DNA of 64,000 nucleotides from Brachynemurus nebulosus (GCA_035578155.1 JAPWDM010000001.1:74962972-75026971); one strand, 5' to 3'; positions 22,158 to 33,611 are shown, numbered from the stretch's first letter. Made by a program: numbers and translations. The notes: generated from the sequence alone by a model not told the origin.

Positions 22158-22480
22158 ATTTCGACTCTATATGTGGATAATGCTAGTGCTATCAAATTTG
22201 TGAAAAATCCTCAATTCCACAAACGTTCCAAACATATCGAAGTGAGATTCCACTTCATACGTGAAAAATTTCATGAAAAAGTTATAAATATTGAACACAT
22301 CGATAGTAAAAATCAGGTTGCTGATATAATGACAAAATCTTTAACCAAGGTATTTTTTAAAAAACATAGACTTGGGTTGGGTCAGTGTGAATTAAAATAG
22401 TAGTTTGTTTATTTTATTAAGTTTAAATTAATCAGTTTTTATTAAATATATTTGTTTTCTTGGCAAGTATATTTTGAGAC

Positions 22481-22605
22481 GAAGTGTTGGAGTACAAAAT
22501 ATACTTTTGTATTGAAGTACAAAATATACGGAAATGAAGTGAGCTGTATATAATATGTTCTTCTCTATGAAACCGAACTTATATAACTTCGATATAAGTT
22601 ATATA
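22481..22605 (+). repeat. Start of copia 3' LTR
   Basis: After the pol stop at 22400 and an AT-rich spacer, TGTTGGAGTACAAAATATAC begins like a copia LTR (TGTTGG). A 17-bp direct repeat GTACAAAATATAC follows. The LTR is cut at 22605 by the inverted-repeat element X2. Confidence 0.55.
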
Positions 22606-23167
22606 CCGTATGATTTTTTCGGGAGTTGCCATTTTGATTACAGCCAAACTGTTGATTTAATCGAAAAATTGTTCAAATAAGAGTTGTAGATATTGACGGG
22701 GGCAACCGATTGCTATAGTCAGGAGCTTTATAGCTCTTATGGTTTTCGTGTTATGATACAAACTTGTAGTTTTTTAAATGGAAACGTATGTTTAAAAGTT
22801 TTTCAAAAATTTGTTTGTGATTCAAAACTACCAGAAACACTCAAATTCTCATTGTTTTATCTCATATTTTTGAGTAATTACGTTTTAAAAACGACACTTT
22901 TAAATTTCGTACTCAAGTACTTGCAAACGATTAGGATTTTACGTAATTTAAAAAGATATTGACTCAATATGGTTGCCATTTTTGACAATGTAGTAACGAA
23001 AAATTAAACGATTATTACGTTTTCCATCGGAAATTAAAATTATTAAATAGATTAAATTATCATATAAAAATGATAACTAAGTACAATAAGGAAATAAAAT
23101 TTCAGTTTTAATTCATTGAAAAATAAAAAATTATTTTTCTGAAATGTTACTGTTTGACAGATACATA

Positions 23168-26100
23168 CTGCCGTGCTTAGCTTAAAAGTGGTATTTCCAA
23201 TTTTGTGCCAAATGGAGTTACGATGTTATACATATAAACCTTTACATTCTACATCATTTTTCTTAACTTAAAAGTGGTAAAAGCTTATAAAAATAAAAAT
23301 ATATTGTTAAAAAAATTGTGGTATGTACAACAAAACAGCGAAATAATAGTCTTAAACGTGGTATCTACTATTCCTTAGCTAGTAAGTGGTATGTTCTCAA
23401 AATTCTGTACATACCACTTTTAAGACAAGTAATTCACCGGCTTATGAATGCGCGCCTAAAAATGCAATGTTTGTTTTCATTTGATTTCAATCAAAGCAAC
23501 AAGTGTGTTAGTGTTTCGTTCTACCTAGTAAATTTGATTGTTATAATTTTGTTTTTACCTAGAAGTGGGCACAGTTTAGGTAAGTGGTACTTTAATTTGG
23601 ATTCTATTCAAGTTTTATACAGAAAAAGTTTAACAGAATCATTTATTGTAACGAATTATATAGAAAATTTGAGGTTAGGTACTACTAATGTACAAATTTT
23701 ATGCAATAGTTTTATTTTACAATAAAAATAATGTTATAGGCAAATTTATTAATTAGCAGTACAAAAATTTTATGTTGCTTTAACGTATTTTGTGGAGACC
23801 TTCTTTATATTATTTTTCAAGCTGCAATAATTATCACAAAACTTTTATTGGAATTTTGATAATTAGCCTTACTTCGCTTTTATAAAGAAAAAAAAAAAAT
23901 TGTGCCAATCTATATTAATTCCAGGCTCTTCTTTTTTATAGGAAGAATGTTTGGAAGTAGCAATAGTAGAGCTAAAAAAATTCTTGAAAGGGTAACCAAA
24001 GCTAGTGATTACTCAAAAAGTAATATTGGTTGTGAAAAATCCAAAGAAAAACTGATTATTTTGGATGCACCGTGCCCACCTTGTTATGCAACTTATTCAG
24101 GTAATATCCTTCATAGTGGCCAAAAACAATTGGTTGTGACCGAAAACATTTTTAAAAATCCAAAACCCAGACAATGTTTCGAAAATACATCATTAGAACC
24201 AGTATCTTTTAATGAGTTGCGTACCCTCAATAATGAAACTCCTTTAATTGGTATTGCTGATGGAGATCAATTAGCTCAAACGACCATCTCTTCTAGTCAC
24301 CATGACGAACAAGCTGGCTCAATAAATTCTAATTCTCTCTCGTATGAAAACAACTTTGACATGAATACAAATTTTTCTGAAAAGCCTAGTTACAACGCAT
24401 TACAGACGCAAGTTCCTAACGAACTATCATGTTATGATATAAATTTTCCTGCAATAGACAGAAAACAAGAATTATTAAAGCCAGTAGTTTTCAATGACCC
24501 ACAGATACTCAATAATGAAACTTCTGTGATTGGTATTGCTGATGAAGATCAATTAGTTCAAACAAACATCTCAGCCAACCATCATGACATACAAACTGAT
24601 TCAATAATTTCTAATTCTGGCTCACATGAAAACAACTTTGAAATGAATATAAGTTCTTGTGAAAAACCTACTTACACCGCTCTGCAGCCACTAGTTATTA
24701 ATAATAACGAACCATCTTCTAGTTATAAAATAAATTTCCATCGAACAGAGAATGAACAGGAATTCGAGGATTTTAGTTCAGACGATTCGGTAAAAGACCC
24801 CGAATACACCAACGATTCATCGCATTCACTGTCAATTGATGATGATAGTGAAGTTCAACTGGATTTCAAAAAGAAGTCAACAAATAGGACACAAAGTGAG
24901 GTAACAGACTATACGAAGAAAGGTGAAAAAAGAAAGCGAAAGCGATACGAAGAACCATTATCGGTGAGGAAAGCAAAAAAATCTGAAGATATTAAAACCA
25001 AACACTTTATAAAACCTCCTTGCAGCGAAAGATGCCGAAAAAAATGTACTTTTATATTTACAGATGATGAAAGAAAAAATATAAATAAATATTGGCAAAT
25101 GACATTTTCTGAGAAGAGAAACTTTGTTTCTAGTTATGTAACATCTTCAGATGTTAAACGTCATAGGTGTCCGGAGTCTAGAAGGAACAAGTCACTTAAA
25201 TATTTCTTCAAGTGTAGTTCTGGGGAAAAAGTACAAGTTTGCAAACAATTTTTTATATCGACATTGGGATACAGTAAAAATAATGATCGAATACTACAAG
25301 ACTGCTTTTCTAGAAACTCAGAAAAAATTATCTGTCACAGTATTAGTAAACAAGGTAAGCATACCAAGACTCCCAAAATTGATAGAAATGTGATAAGAGC
25401 TCATGTTGAAAAGTTTAATCCTGCTGTATCTCATTATCGTCGCGAACACGCCCCAAATAAACGATACCTACCGAGTGATTTAACTATCCAGCTTTTGTAT
25501 TCAGATTTAAAAGAAAAACACCCCAATTTTGTTTGTTCTTAAGAAATATATCGAACGGTAGTAAGTAAAGAAATGAATATTTCATTTACAAAACTCGACC
25601 ATGAAGAGTGTGAAGCCTGTGAAACGTTTTTGCTACATAATCCGGAACATACAAAAGAAAATCCTTATGTAGACTGCGAAGTTTGTTTATTGTGGCAAAA
25701 CCATATCTCCAAGGCAAATGAAGCTCGTACAGCCTACCAGCTAGACAAAGAGTCTTTAAATGACACAACGGTGTATTTTTCGGGAGATCTTCAAAAAGTT
25801 ATCATGCTCCCTAGATTGGATATGTTTAAAAAGGTGATATTTTGTCCAAGAATCATAGTATTCAATCAGAGTTTTGTTCCGATTGGCACAAAACAGAAAA
25901 AGTTATACTTGAGAAAAAAGAAGACTTGGTGACCATGTATTACAATTTCTTTTTAGAAATGAGAGATTATGAACATGTTGTGTTATGGGTAGACAACTGT
26001 TCGTCACAAAATAAAAATTGGACGTTATTTACTTTCTTAACTTACATTGTTAACTCACCAGAGGTCTCTATTAACGAGATTGTTATTAAATATTTTGAAC

Positions 26101-27064
26101 CTGGGCACACGTTTATGTCGACCGACCATTTTCATCATCAAGTAGAAGTTTCTATGAAAAAAAATCCAAAGATATATGATTTTAAAGATTTTGTTGATGT
26201 TGTCCAAAAAGCTAATTCCAGCAAAGTAAAAGTTATTACACCTGAAAATTTTTATGAGTGGGATGATCATTCTTCAATTTATAAATTAAAGAAACAACAA
26301 CCGCGCATTTATCTAAAGGATATTGTGCAAATTCGAGTAATAAGAGGAAAAAAAACTTTGGCTTACAAGAAAAAGTTTACCGAAGTTGAAGAACTTGAGC
26401 TAAATTTTTTGAAAAATGAGAACTTGAAAAATGGAGGGCTTTTTACCAAAAAGAATAAACCAATAAGAGGTATCACTGAAGAAAGAAAGGCCAATATTAT
26501 TAAAACCTTATCTTCCTTAATGCCAGCAAATAGGCTTACATTTTGGGAAAATTTGCAAGTTAACAACAAGGCCACTAATTTGCTAAGCAACGTAGAAGAT
26601 TAAAAAATATCCGTTGTGGTTATTTAAAAAATAATTATTCAATTTTATTTTCAAATTTATTTCTTTCGTATACTAACGTTACCTACATGTTTTTTTTTCT
26701 TTAATGAACATGAATAAACAATTTATATGTACTCGTTTACATTTTTTTCTCCTCCTCTATATAAATATAACAATTATGATTTTTCTTAACTTAAAAGTGG
26801 TATCTCCACAGGCAGTACGTTACCACTGTTAATAATATAAATAATTCTTGACTTAAAAGTGGTATCTACCATTTTTTAAATAAAAACCAAAGATAACTAC
26901 TTTTTTTTATTTAGCAAGTTTAAATCTACCTATTACTAAATAAATTGCATCATAATATCACACAATATAAATTTACAAGGGGTCGGAATGAGCTTACGAC
27001 TTTAAACCCCTTTTTCTCAGTTTCATAATTCTGGCAGATACCACTTTTAAGCAAAGCACGGCAG
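23168..27064 (+). mobile_element. DNA transposon with DDD-type transposase, Sola-like (3.9 kb)
   Basis: Terminal inverted repeats begin CTGCCGTGCTTWGCTTAAAA on both ends. The uninterrupted X copy shows the empty site, so the duplicated target is CATA (23164-23167 and 27065-27068). The motif CTTAAAAGTGGTAT recurs in both subterminal regions (23180, 23266, inverted at 23408, then 26789, 26849, inverted at 27034), probably transposase-binding sites. A broken transposase gene lies at 23947-26603. The assignment to Sola rests on the 4-bp target duplication and the three-Asp layout and is an inference. Confidence 0.85.
23947..26603 (+). pseudogene. Transposase (DDD type, DUF7869-like), one stop and one frameshift
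   Basis: A splice acceptor (TTTTTTATAG, 23931-23940) precedes the exon; the likely start is MFGSSNSR at 23947. The first 340 residues are acidic and Ser/Asn-rich and contain a tandem duplication of about 100 residues (motif LNNET..IGIAD.DQL twice, then HHD...NNF.MN). A basic nuclear-signal-like cluster KKGEKRKRKR precedes a Cys-rich domain (CSERCRKKC, VCKQFF..TLGYS). The catalytic part follows: FSGDLQKVIMLP, then WVDNCSSQNKNW, then EPGHTFMSTDHFH, giving three candidate Asp residues. An in-frame TAA at 25540 separates HPNFVCS from EIYRTVV, and a frameshift lies near 25880-25900. The element is therefore probably immobile by itself. Confidence 0.82.
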
Positions 27065-27760
27065 CATAGGCGTCTAAACATATTTTTGTAGCAAGTATTT
27101 TTAAAGGAAATGAAAAGTTTTTTGTGGAAAAACTTCTCCTTTTCAATTTGGTTTGTAATAAAAAGAAAATACTATCGAATTTCAAATATTTTTACACTAT
27201 TTGAGTACATTTATTAATAATATTTTCGTTCCCAATTAACCTCACTTTGCTACTATTAAGAAACGCCAATGTCATCTTGATTTGTATTGAATGTGTACAT
27301 TAGAGTCATTTATTTCACTTGCCACCTGTCATTGGTAAAAATAAAATAAATAAATAAAAAATACATATATTTTTCAGTAAATTAATGAAATACTTCAAAT
27401 TATTTTTAAATTAAGTTACTTTAAATACTAATTTTTTAAAATAATTTGATTTTTTATGCAATAATGTTAAAAACTTGAAATAGAGCCCGACATCTATTAA
27501 ATCTGAATTACTGTCATTAGTATTCAATGCTGCATTATAGAAAATGATATTGGAAAAGGTTCTTTTCTTCGATATAATAGAAATTTTAGCCGTTAAAACT
27601 CTGTCGGTTGAAAGAGCCTCAAATACATATGCATATTTCTACCGCCTAATTGCTAAATTAAAGAGAAATTCAAAAAATAAACACGGGCAAAAAAAATTTT
27701 TTTTTCATTTATATTTTTAATTGATGCATTAGAACAGTTTTATCGAAAAATTAACATATA

Positions 27761-28637
27761 GGGTAATTCCATGAAAAGATGGAATTTTAGTAAAAATTAA
27801 AAAATGAAAATAATTAATCAGTATCATGCCTACTTGATACTCAAAAGACTAAATAACTGATTACAACTGTTTTTTTATTTTATTTTTTTACCTGTAATTG
27901 TCTTTATTCTATAAATTTAGCTTAATAATTCGTTCCTTAATAAAAAGAATTACCGTAACTTACGATTTTTTTCAAGTGAATATTAAAATACAGCTAAATT
28001 TACATTTTTCTTTCTGCTGAAATAATTTTTATACTCGTTTTGAGTATTATTTTGATTTTTTGTCAAGCTACGAATTCGAGTAATGGAGGCTATCAAAACC
28101 GACAGACGTTTTTTTAATTACTTAAAATTAACTTTTATCTTTGTTATCTATCATATTTTCCAAAAAATCAAACTAATAAACGACTTACTTTTTAATAAAA
28201 CTTGTTTTAAAGTGACTGTAATGTAAGTGACCAAAGAGAGTGTAATGTAAGTGACCGACTAAAAGTTACATTTTTATCAGAAATATATAATAAGTTATGA
28301 AATTTCTTATTAAAATAATTTATTGAAACATTATTTGTTCAAATTTATTTAAATGAAGCTGTTTGTTATCAAAAAAGAGCAGAAAATTCTCATTGTAAAA
28401 AATATGAAAAATTATGTTCCTTTTTGAGTAATGTAAGTGACCACCGACTTTATCTTGTATAAAAAAAAAAAAATTATATACATTTTTCGTTGTTTGATTT
28501 CCTTTGTTTAAAAGTTCAAATCATATTTGATTTAATTTGACTAAATTTTAGTGGATTTACTCATTAAATAAAATTCAAAAGATTTTAATCCAAATTTTAA
28601 ATATCAAATTGTAATGTAAGTGATCATGGAATTACCC
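27761..28637. mobile_element. MITE with GGGTAATTCCATG ends (877 bp)
   Basis: Inverted ends GGGTAATTCCATG and CATGGAATTACCC. It interrupts element X, and comparison with the empty X copy gives TATA on both sides (27757-27760, 28638-28641). The subterminal word TAATGTAAGTGACC occurs at least four times towards the right end. No ORF. Confidence 0.85.
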
Positions 28638-28982
28638 TATAGTCTCATTTAAAAAACTATAAGTTTGTATCATAGCTCGAAAACCATAAGAGCTATAAAG
28701 CTCCTGACTATAGCAATCGGTTACCCCCGTCGATATCTACAACTCTTATTTGAACAATTTTTCGATTAAATCAACGGTTTGGCTGTAATTAAAATGGCAA
28801 CTCTCGAAAAACTCACACGGTATATATATATATGTATATATACTCCTCAAAACAAAATAAGGGCCACTTGAAAGTTTGTATTTTAAAACTGATTTATGTG
28901 GATCCACGTCAAAATAACTTTTCTAAATGACTGTTGTTATGATATTAAGTGGTTGAGTAAATGATAACAGTTAGGTTTAAGT

Positions 28983-29219
28983 CAGAGGTGGCCAACCCGC
29001 GGCCCGCGGGCCGCATGTGGCCCGCCTTGAACTTTTTTTGGCCCGCAAGATTCATCACACTTATACAAAATATATTTATTTTATAATGACCAAGGTAGTG
29101 AAAACCAATGTATTAAAAAAATACATAATATATGGGAACATATAATTTTATATGCGGCCCGTGGAGTTATAATGTGCTCCCAAAGTGGCCCGCAAGATCA
29201 TTTGGGTTGGCCACCCCTG
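28983..29219. mobile_element. hAT-type MITE with 8-bp target duplication
   Basis: Ends CAGAGGTGGCCAACCCGCGG and GGGTTGGCCACCCCTG are inverted. GTTTAAGT flanks both sides (28975-28982 and 29220-29227). The 8-bp duplication and CAGNGGT...CTG ends are hallmarks of hAT elements. It is strikingly GC-rich at the ends compared with its surroundings. Confidence 0.93.
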
Positions 29220-29397
29220 GTTTAAGTGATATTATTGTTGAGGGGAAGATTTAAACGTTTTTTTGTCTCGCACAGCGTCAAGTGGTTAGTTTTACTTATT
29301 TTTTTGAATTTGATTTTAAATCAGTTTACGCTAGACTATTGATTGCTGAGGTTGTTTTTTGAAGTTTGGCGTGTTATTCAATCATTTATTTTTACAA

Positions 29398-30196
29398 TGC
29401 CGAGAATTCGACACCATATGGACGAAGCTACTGCTACCAGAGCCGTAACGATACTGTTGTCAGTAATCAGACCATACGAAATCGTTTGCATGAAGACCAA
29501 CAACGTTCAAGAAGACCAGTAATCTGTACCAAACTGACCGGAACGCATCGTGCAAACCGTTTAAGATTTGCACGTGAACACCTTGAATGGGGCTTGGAGG
29601 ATTAGCGTCACGTACTCTTCACGGATGAGTGCCAGGTGAAGTTTTTTAGTGATGATCGACGTGTAAGAGTGTGGAGAAGAAGTGGGGAAAGGTTTTCTGA
29701 TCGTCACATTCATGAACTCGACAGATTTGGCGGTCATAATGTCATGGTCTGGGGTGGAATTAGTTTGCAAGGCAAAACTGAGCTTGTTTTCCTGAACGAG
29801 GGTACTGTAACAGCTTAAAGTTACATCGAACAGGTTGTCAGACCCCACGTGATCCCCTTTGCACAACGAGCGGCCGACGGATTTATCCTGATGCAGGATA
29901 ATGCCCGAGCGCATACCGCTTGAGCGACGACAACTGTCCTTAGAGAGGCTAATATACAGGTTTTACCGTGGCCTGCAAATAGCCCTGACTTGAACCCAAT
30001 AGAACATCTTTGGGATCAATTAAAACGACGAGTCAGAGCAGCCGGAGAGGATGTGCACACCCAACAACAACTGATTGATGTCTTGAGAAGATGTTGGGAG
30101 GAGATTCCTGATGAAACCGTTAGGCATCTTATTGAAAGCATGCCGAGGAGGCTTCAAGAATGTGTTTTAAAAAGGGGAGGGCATACTCGATATTAA
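29398..30196 (+). pseudogene. Tc1-like transposase, degenerate
   Basis: Begins MPRIRHHMDEATATRAVTIL, the usual start of this Tc1 group, then loses most of the helix-turn-helix region by an internal deletion with frameshift near 29457. The catalytic part is recognisable: FTDE (first Asp, about 29620), LMQDNARAHTA (second Asp, about 29897) and SPDLNPIEHLWDQLKRR (Glu, about 30001), with 34 residues between the second Asp and Glu (DD34E). In-frame stops at 29603, 29816 and about 29921 inactivate it. Confidence 0.92.
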
Positions 30197-30453
30197 ATCA
30201 CCGAAAAGTTGCATAATGTGTGCCTTTACTCAAAGCGTGAACGTTTGTTGATGACTGTAAAAATGACTATAAAAATGATAAAATCCTAAAAAAATGTAAT
30301 TATGGATTAATTTTTTATTTAATCTTATTAAAATTAATTTTATTTAGTAAAAAATTAGTTCCTTAATTAAATGTAAGCATACCTTATAGTGTAACTTATA
30401 TAAAAATAAACTTATGCAGCAAAACAAGAGTGGCCCTTATTTTGTTTTGAGTA

Positions 30454-30454
<1 letters not shown>

Positions 30455-30504
<50 letters not shown>

Positions 30505-30509
30505 GTATA
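30455..30509. repeat. (TA)n between Tc1 and element Y
   Basis: TA run of about 45 bases, then TATGTATGGTATA. Confidence 0.9.
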
Positions 30510-31558
30510 CAGTGGCCATCCAATGGTACGTACTCCGATTTTACGTAGTGACGTCAGCAATTAAGTGGGGTTCTCCTCTCACAGATATGTTGTTGTTTGT
30601 CTGTGTTGGTGAAAATTTATGTACATATATATATGCACATAATATTCTGTATACAAAATGCAAATACAAAATGAGTAACGAAAAATTCTAGAATATTTCA
30701 ATTGTCAACTAGTAGAGATATCAAAAAACAAACTTCACCGTTGAATAGGTCATTAAAAATGAGATTAAACAGTACAGTTTGACAAAAATTCTAGAATGTT
30801 CTATTTGTCAACTAGCAAAGATATTGAAAAATCAATTGTACCATTTAATTGTCCATTGAAAAAGAGGTCAAATTACACATGTTGACAAATGTTCTGGAAT
30901 ATTCTAGTCGTCAACCAGCAAAGATATTCAAAAACAGGCGTCGCCCTGGTATGGGCTACCAAAAAAGAGATCAAATAACACATTTTGAGAAATGTTCTAG
31001 AATATTCTATTTGTCAACTAACAAAGATATTGGAAAATCTACTGCACCACTTAATTGCCCAACCGAAATTAAACTAATGTAAACAAAATGTCCGATTTTG
31101 ACAAACAATTTTTGTTATTTGACAAATAGAATATTCTAGAACATTTATCAAAATGTGTTATTCCGTCTTTTATTCGATGACCAATGAAATGGTGCAATCG
31201 ATTTTTCGATATCTTTGTTAGTTGACGAATAGAACATTCTAGAATTTTTGTCAAAATGCGCTGCTTAATTTAATTTTTAGTGCCCAATTCAATAGTAAGT
31301 TTATTTTTGGTATCTTTGCTAGTTCACGAGTTTTCTAAAAGTCGTCACTCATATTCATTTGTATAACATTCAATTTCCTTTGTCTACACAACCGAATTTT
31401 AGGTGTAAATTGTCTCTTAAGATTATATTGTTTTAAATAAGTTCAGATAAATAATGTTTACCAACCCCCGAAACAAAAGTTTACCGACGCCCCTGATCTT
31501 CCGATTTTACGTACTTCCCCTTAAATTTGCACGACTACTACGTAAAATTGGATTTGTG

Positions 31559-31561
<3 letters not shown>
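30510..31561 (+). mobile_element. Element Y, copy 1, carrying heat-shock-element-like arrays
   Basis: Ends CAGTGGCCATCCAATGG and CACCACAAATCCAATTTTAC (inverse); both ends continue into ATTTTACGTA, so the inverted repeats are partial. A second copy lies inverted at 55518-56736. The interior has degenerate tandem and inverted units of about 115 bp, each with TTCTAGAATATTC and TTGTCAACTAGCAAAGATAT. TA flanks suggest a Tc1/mariner-like or other TA-targeting non-autonomous element. No ORF of significance. Confidence 0.75.
30686..31244. promoter_or_regulatory. Array of six heat-shock-element-like motifs
   Basis: TTCnnGAAnnTTC (or its complement GAAnnTTCnnGAA) occurs at 30789-30801, 30892-30904, 30995-31007, 31129-31141 and 31232-31244, plus a near match at 30686-30698. 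The spacing is close to 103 bases on the left half. Three alternating GAA units are the minimal HSF-trimer site. No gene directly downstream is evident. Confidence 0.6.
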
Positions 31562-31622
<61 letters not shown>

Positions 31623-31659
31623 GTATATATATAATATATATATATATATATGTATATAT

Positions 31660-31690
<31 letters not shown>

Positions 31691-31709
31691 TGATATATAT
31701 ATATATATA

Positions 31710-31791
<82 letters not shown>

Positions 31792-31792
31792 T
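31562..31792. repeat. Interrupted (TA)n microsatellite
   Basis: About 230 bases of TA repeats with a few G/C interruptions. The Tyr/Ile ORFs on both strands are artefacts. Confidence 0.93.
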
Positions 31793-31849
31793 AACTACGC
31801 ATATCAATCACCCGACTCTATTCAGATAGCGTTTACAGGGGCTCTCTGG

Positions 31850-32790
31850 TCGAGAGCCCGCAGAAGTTATTAGAGAGTCTGCACTTACAGTTCGCCAAGG
31901 TACTTCCCAAACGTCCTATGGAAGTACCTCCTTGGCTGATCCCTAAAGTAAGATGTCGTTTCGACCTGACTGGTCTCAACAAAGAGGAGACTAGTTCGTT
32001 CGAATATCGATCTTGCTTTTATGAGATCATTAGCGAACTTGACTCTCTCTGCATATACACAGATGGTTCCAAAATAGTGTGGGAAAGTGCCATCGTCATT
32101 CATGACGATCCTCACGCTTGGTCACTTCCTCCCCAGGCCACTGTGTATACTGCAGAATTACTTGCTATTTTGCAAGCCCTGCGATTCTGTCAAACATCCG
32201 AAGACAGCGCAGTCCTCATTTGTTCCGACTCGTTGAGCGCGTTGCAAGCTATCTGCCGCTCTCATACCATCGATCCACTGGTACAGAACATCTTGACGTA
32301 TCTCTACATGCTCCGCCAGAAGTCTATCACCTTCTTCTGGATTCCCGGACATGTGGGGATACCTGGCAATGAACTCGCCGACCAGGCAGCACGTCATGCA
32401 GCCGAAGTCGGTGAGCCACAGGACATTGCCATACGCCCAGAGGATCTGAGAGTGAGTATTAGATCTGCGATCGAACAGAAATGGCAACGAGAGTAGAACA
32501 ACCTCACGGCAAAGCTCAGACAGGTGAAACTTGAGGTCCGAAGAACTCCGGCACTTGTAAATCTGAGTCGGCGAGAGAGTGTGGCCCTGACGCGTTTACG
32601 TTTGGTCCACACGACGTTAATACATCGTCATCTTCTCGCCGGTGAGGATCAGCCAAGGTGCACCGCCTGCGTGAGGCATATAGTTGAGGAATGTGTAGCC
32701 CTTGAGCCATTGCGCCAAAGGCTGCAGCTCCCGAATAATGTAGCCGAAGCTCTTGCTTATGAAGCTGCCTCTGAAATGAAAGATGCTTGA
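31850..32790 (+). pseudogene. LINE ORF2 C-terminus: RNase H and cysteine-rich end
   Basis: RNase H motifs in order: YTDGSK (first Asp), AELLAILQAL (Glu), CSDSLSALQAI (Asp) and FWIPGHVGIPGNELADQAA (His and last Asp). This would degrade the RNA strand during retrotransposition. After an in-frame TAG at 32494-32496 the same frame goes on with the usual post-RNase H segment: SVALTRLRLVHTTLIH, HLLAGEDQPRCTAC, then HIVEECVALEPLR. Upstream of 31918 the sequence is homologous but frameshifted. The RT and endonuclease are missing. Confidence 0.9.
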
Positions 32791-32955
32791 ATTTCTCCGA
32801 AATTCGCATCTTCTTCAGAGGCTTTAGGGGCATTACATCTCTTAATTTTACAAAGTCGTCTCTTGTTTCTCCCCGATATTTTAAACTTTTATTTTCAGCA
32901 ATGTTTTTATTCTATGTGTTTAAATGATTTGTGTGAGTGTCTTATTTATTTACTA

Positions 32956-33611
32956 TACCCTGTTCCAGCTGGTCTGGCAGGGTACTTTTAGTGCTTCGTT
33001 ATGCCACTAAGGGCCTTTTACACCCTTAGTGGTACTTCGTTATTTATACATGTTCTATTGTTTTTGTTATTGTTTCTTATCGATGTACCACCAAAGGCCT
33101 TTTACACCTGAGGTGGTACATCACTTGCTTTTATTATCTGTGATATTTTGTTATGCCGCTGTAGGCCTGTTGTTATGGCTCTACAGCGGTATTGTTTTAA
33201 CTCCTTATTGCTTCACTGGTCGGCCTGTGGCCTCCCAGTGACGCAATAAGTATTATCTGTGATTCTGAGCTGTGATATATTTTCTAGTCTTTGTGTATCT
33301 CTAGTCAGGTTTCTCCATCCCGAGGCCCTTTACACCTCGGGGGGAGTCTCAGCGATGGCCTCCAGGCCTTGGTGACCGGACGCTCTGTCCAGTACTTATC
33401 GTACCGTCACTAAGGACTGTCCGCTCTTTTTAAGCCCTGGGATGGCAGGGCTCATCGTTGGATTTTATTATGTGTATGTTTGTCCGTTGTCTAGTGCATT
33501 TATGTGTCCCTGTCTTTACGTGTTGTTTTTATTTTTACTGTGTTTGGCGGCGCATGCCCTTAGTAGGCGATGCCGCCGGGTGCTGCTGACCGCGCCATCC
33601 ACCGGCAGCAG
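32956..33611 (+). other. Structured 3' UTR of the LINE: nine stem-loops
   Basis: Stems I can pair: 32956-32962/32978-32984; 33004-33013/33023-33032 (10 bp); 33084-33092/33112-33120; 33156-33164/33181-33189; 33204-33219/33235-33250 (one mismatch); 33319-33325/33335-33341; a three-way junction 33367-33376/33406-33415 enclosing GGAC/GTCC and GTAC/GTAC hairpins; 33433-33439/33446-33452; and 33583-33588/33606-33611. Three loops are CCTTTTACA or CCCTTTACA. The sequence differs in the other two genomic copies but the stems are kept. Confidence 0.8.

Larger units (their letters stand above)
17985..22400 (+). pseudogene. Copia-type pol, 3' half (RT and RNase H), split by two insertions
   Basis: Plus-strand pieces: 17985-18956, 19223-19543 and 22163-22400. 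They give the pre-RT region (NDPEEAEF), the RT start (EEWKNVMNEEM, NCWVLRVKTKADGSIDRYKAR), the block after the first RT motif (FSPVARFDT, QFDIKTAFLYGE), LKQAPRCWN, the catalytic YVDDG near 18674, and RNase H (LKGTPKHGLLY, STTEAEYV, then LYVDNASAIKFVKNP and HIEVRFHFIRE). Several stops and frameshifts make it non-functional, and part of the RT between 18540 and 18545 is deleted. It complements the minus-strand 5' half, so one inverted copia element is likely. Confidence 0.9.
22606..28820 (-). mobile_element. Inverted-repeat element X, copy 2, split by two insertions
   Basis: Ends CCGTATGATTTTTTCGGGAG and the inverse CTCGAAAAACTCACACGG. The parts 22606-23167, 27069-27760 and 28642-28820 together (about 1433 bp) match, inverted, the uninterrupted copy at 39898-41337 (1440 bp). 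The terminal inverted repeats are about 190 bp. No coding sequence of its own. Both ends abut TA dinucleotides. Confidence 0.88.
28843..30454 (+). mobile_element. Tc1-like transposon with internal hAT MITE
   Basis: Inverted ends CTCCTCAAAACAAAATAAGG and CTACTCAAAACAAAATAAGG, flanked by TA (28841-28842, 30455-30456), as expected for Tc1/mariner elements. It contains a degenerate transposase (29398-30196) and a 237-bp hAT-type MITE in the 5' non-coding part. Confidence 0.9.

Noticed and set aside
22693..22962. 89-codon ORF, also at 40981-41190
   Set aside because: Part of the terminal region of element X, with changed start and length in the two copies. No protein motif.
31538..31807. Long Tyr/Ile ORFs on both strands
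   Set aside because: Translation of (TA)n. No composition of a real protein. The same holds for ORFs across the other TA runs.
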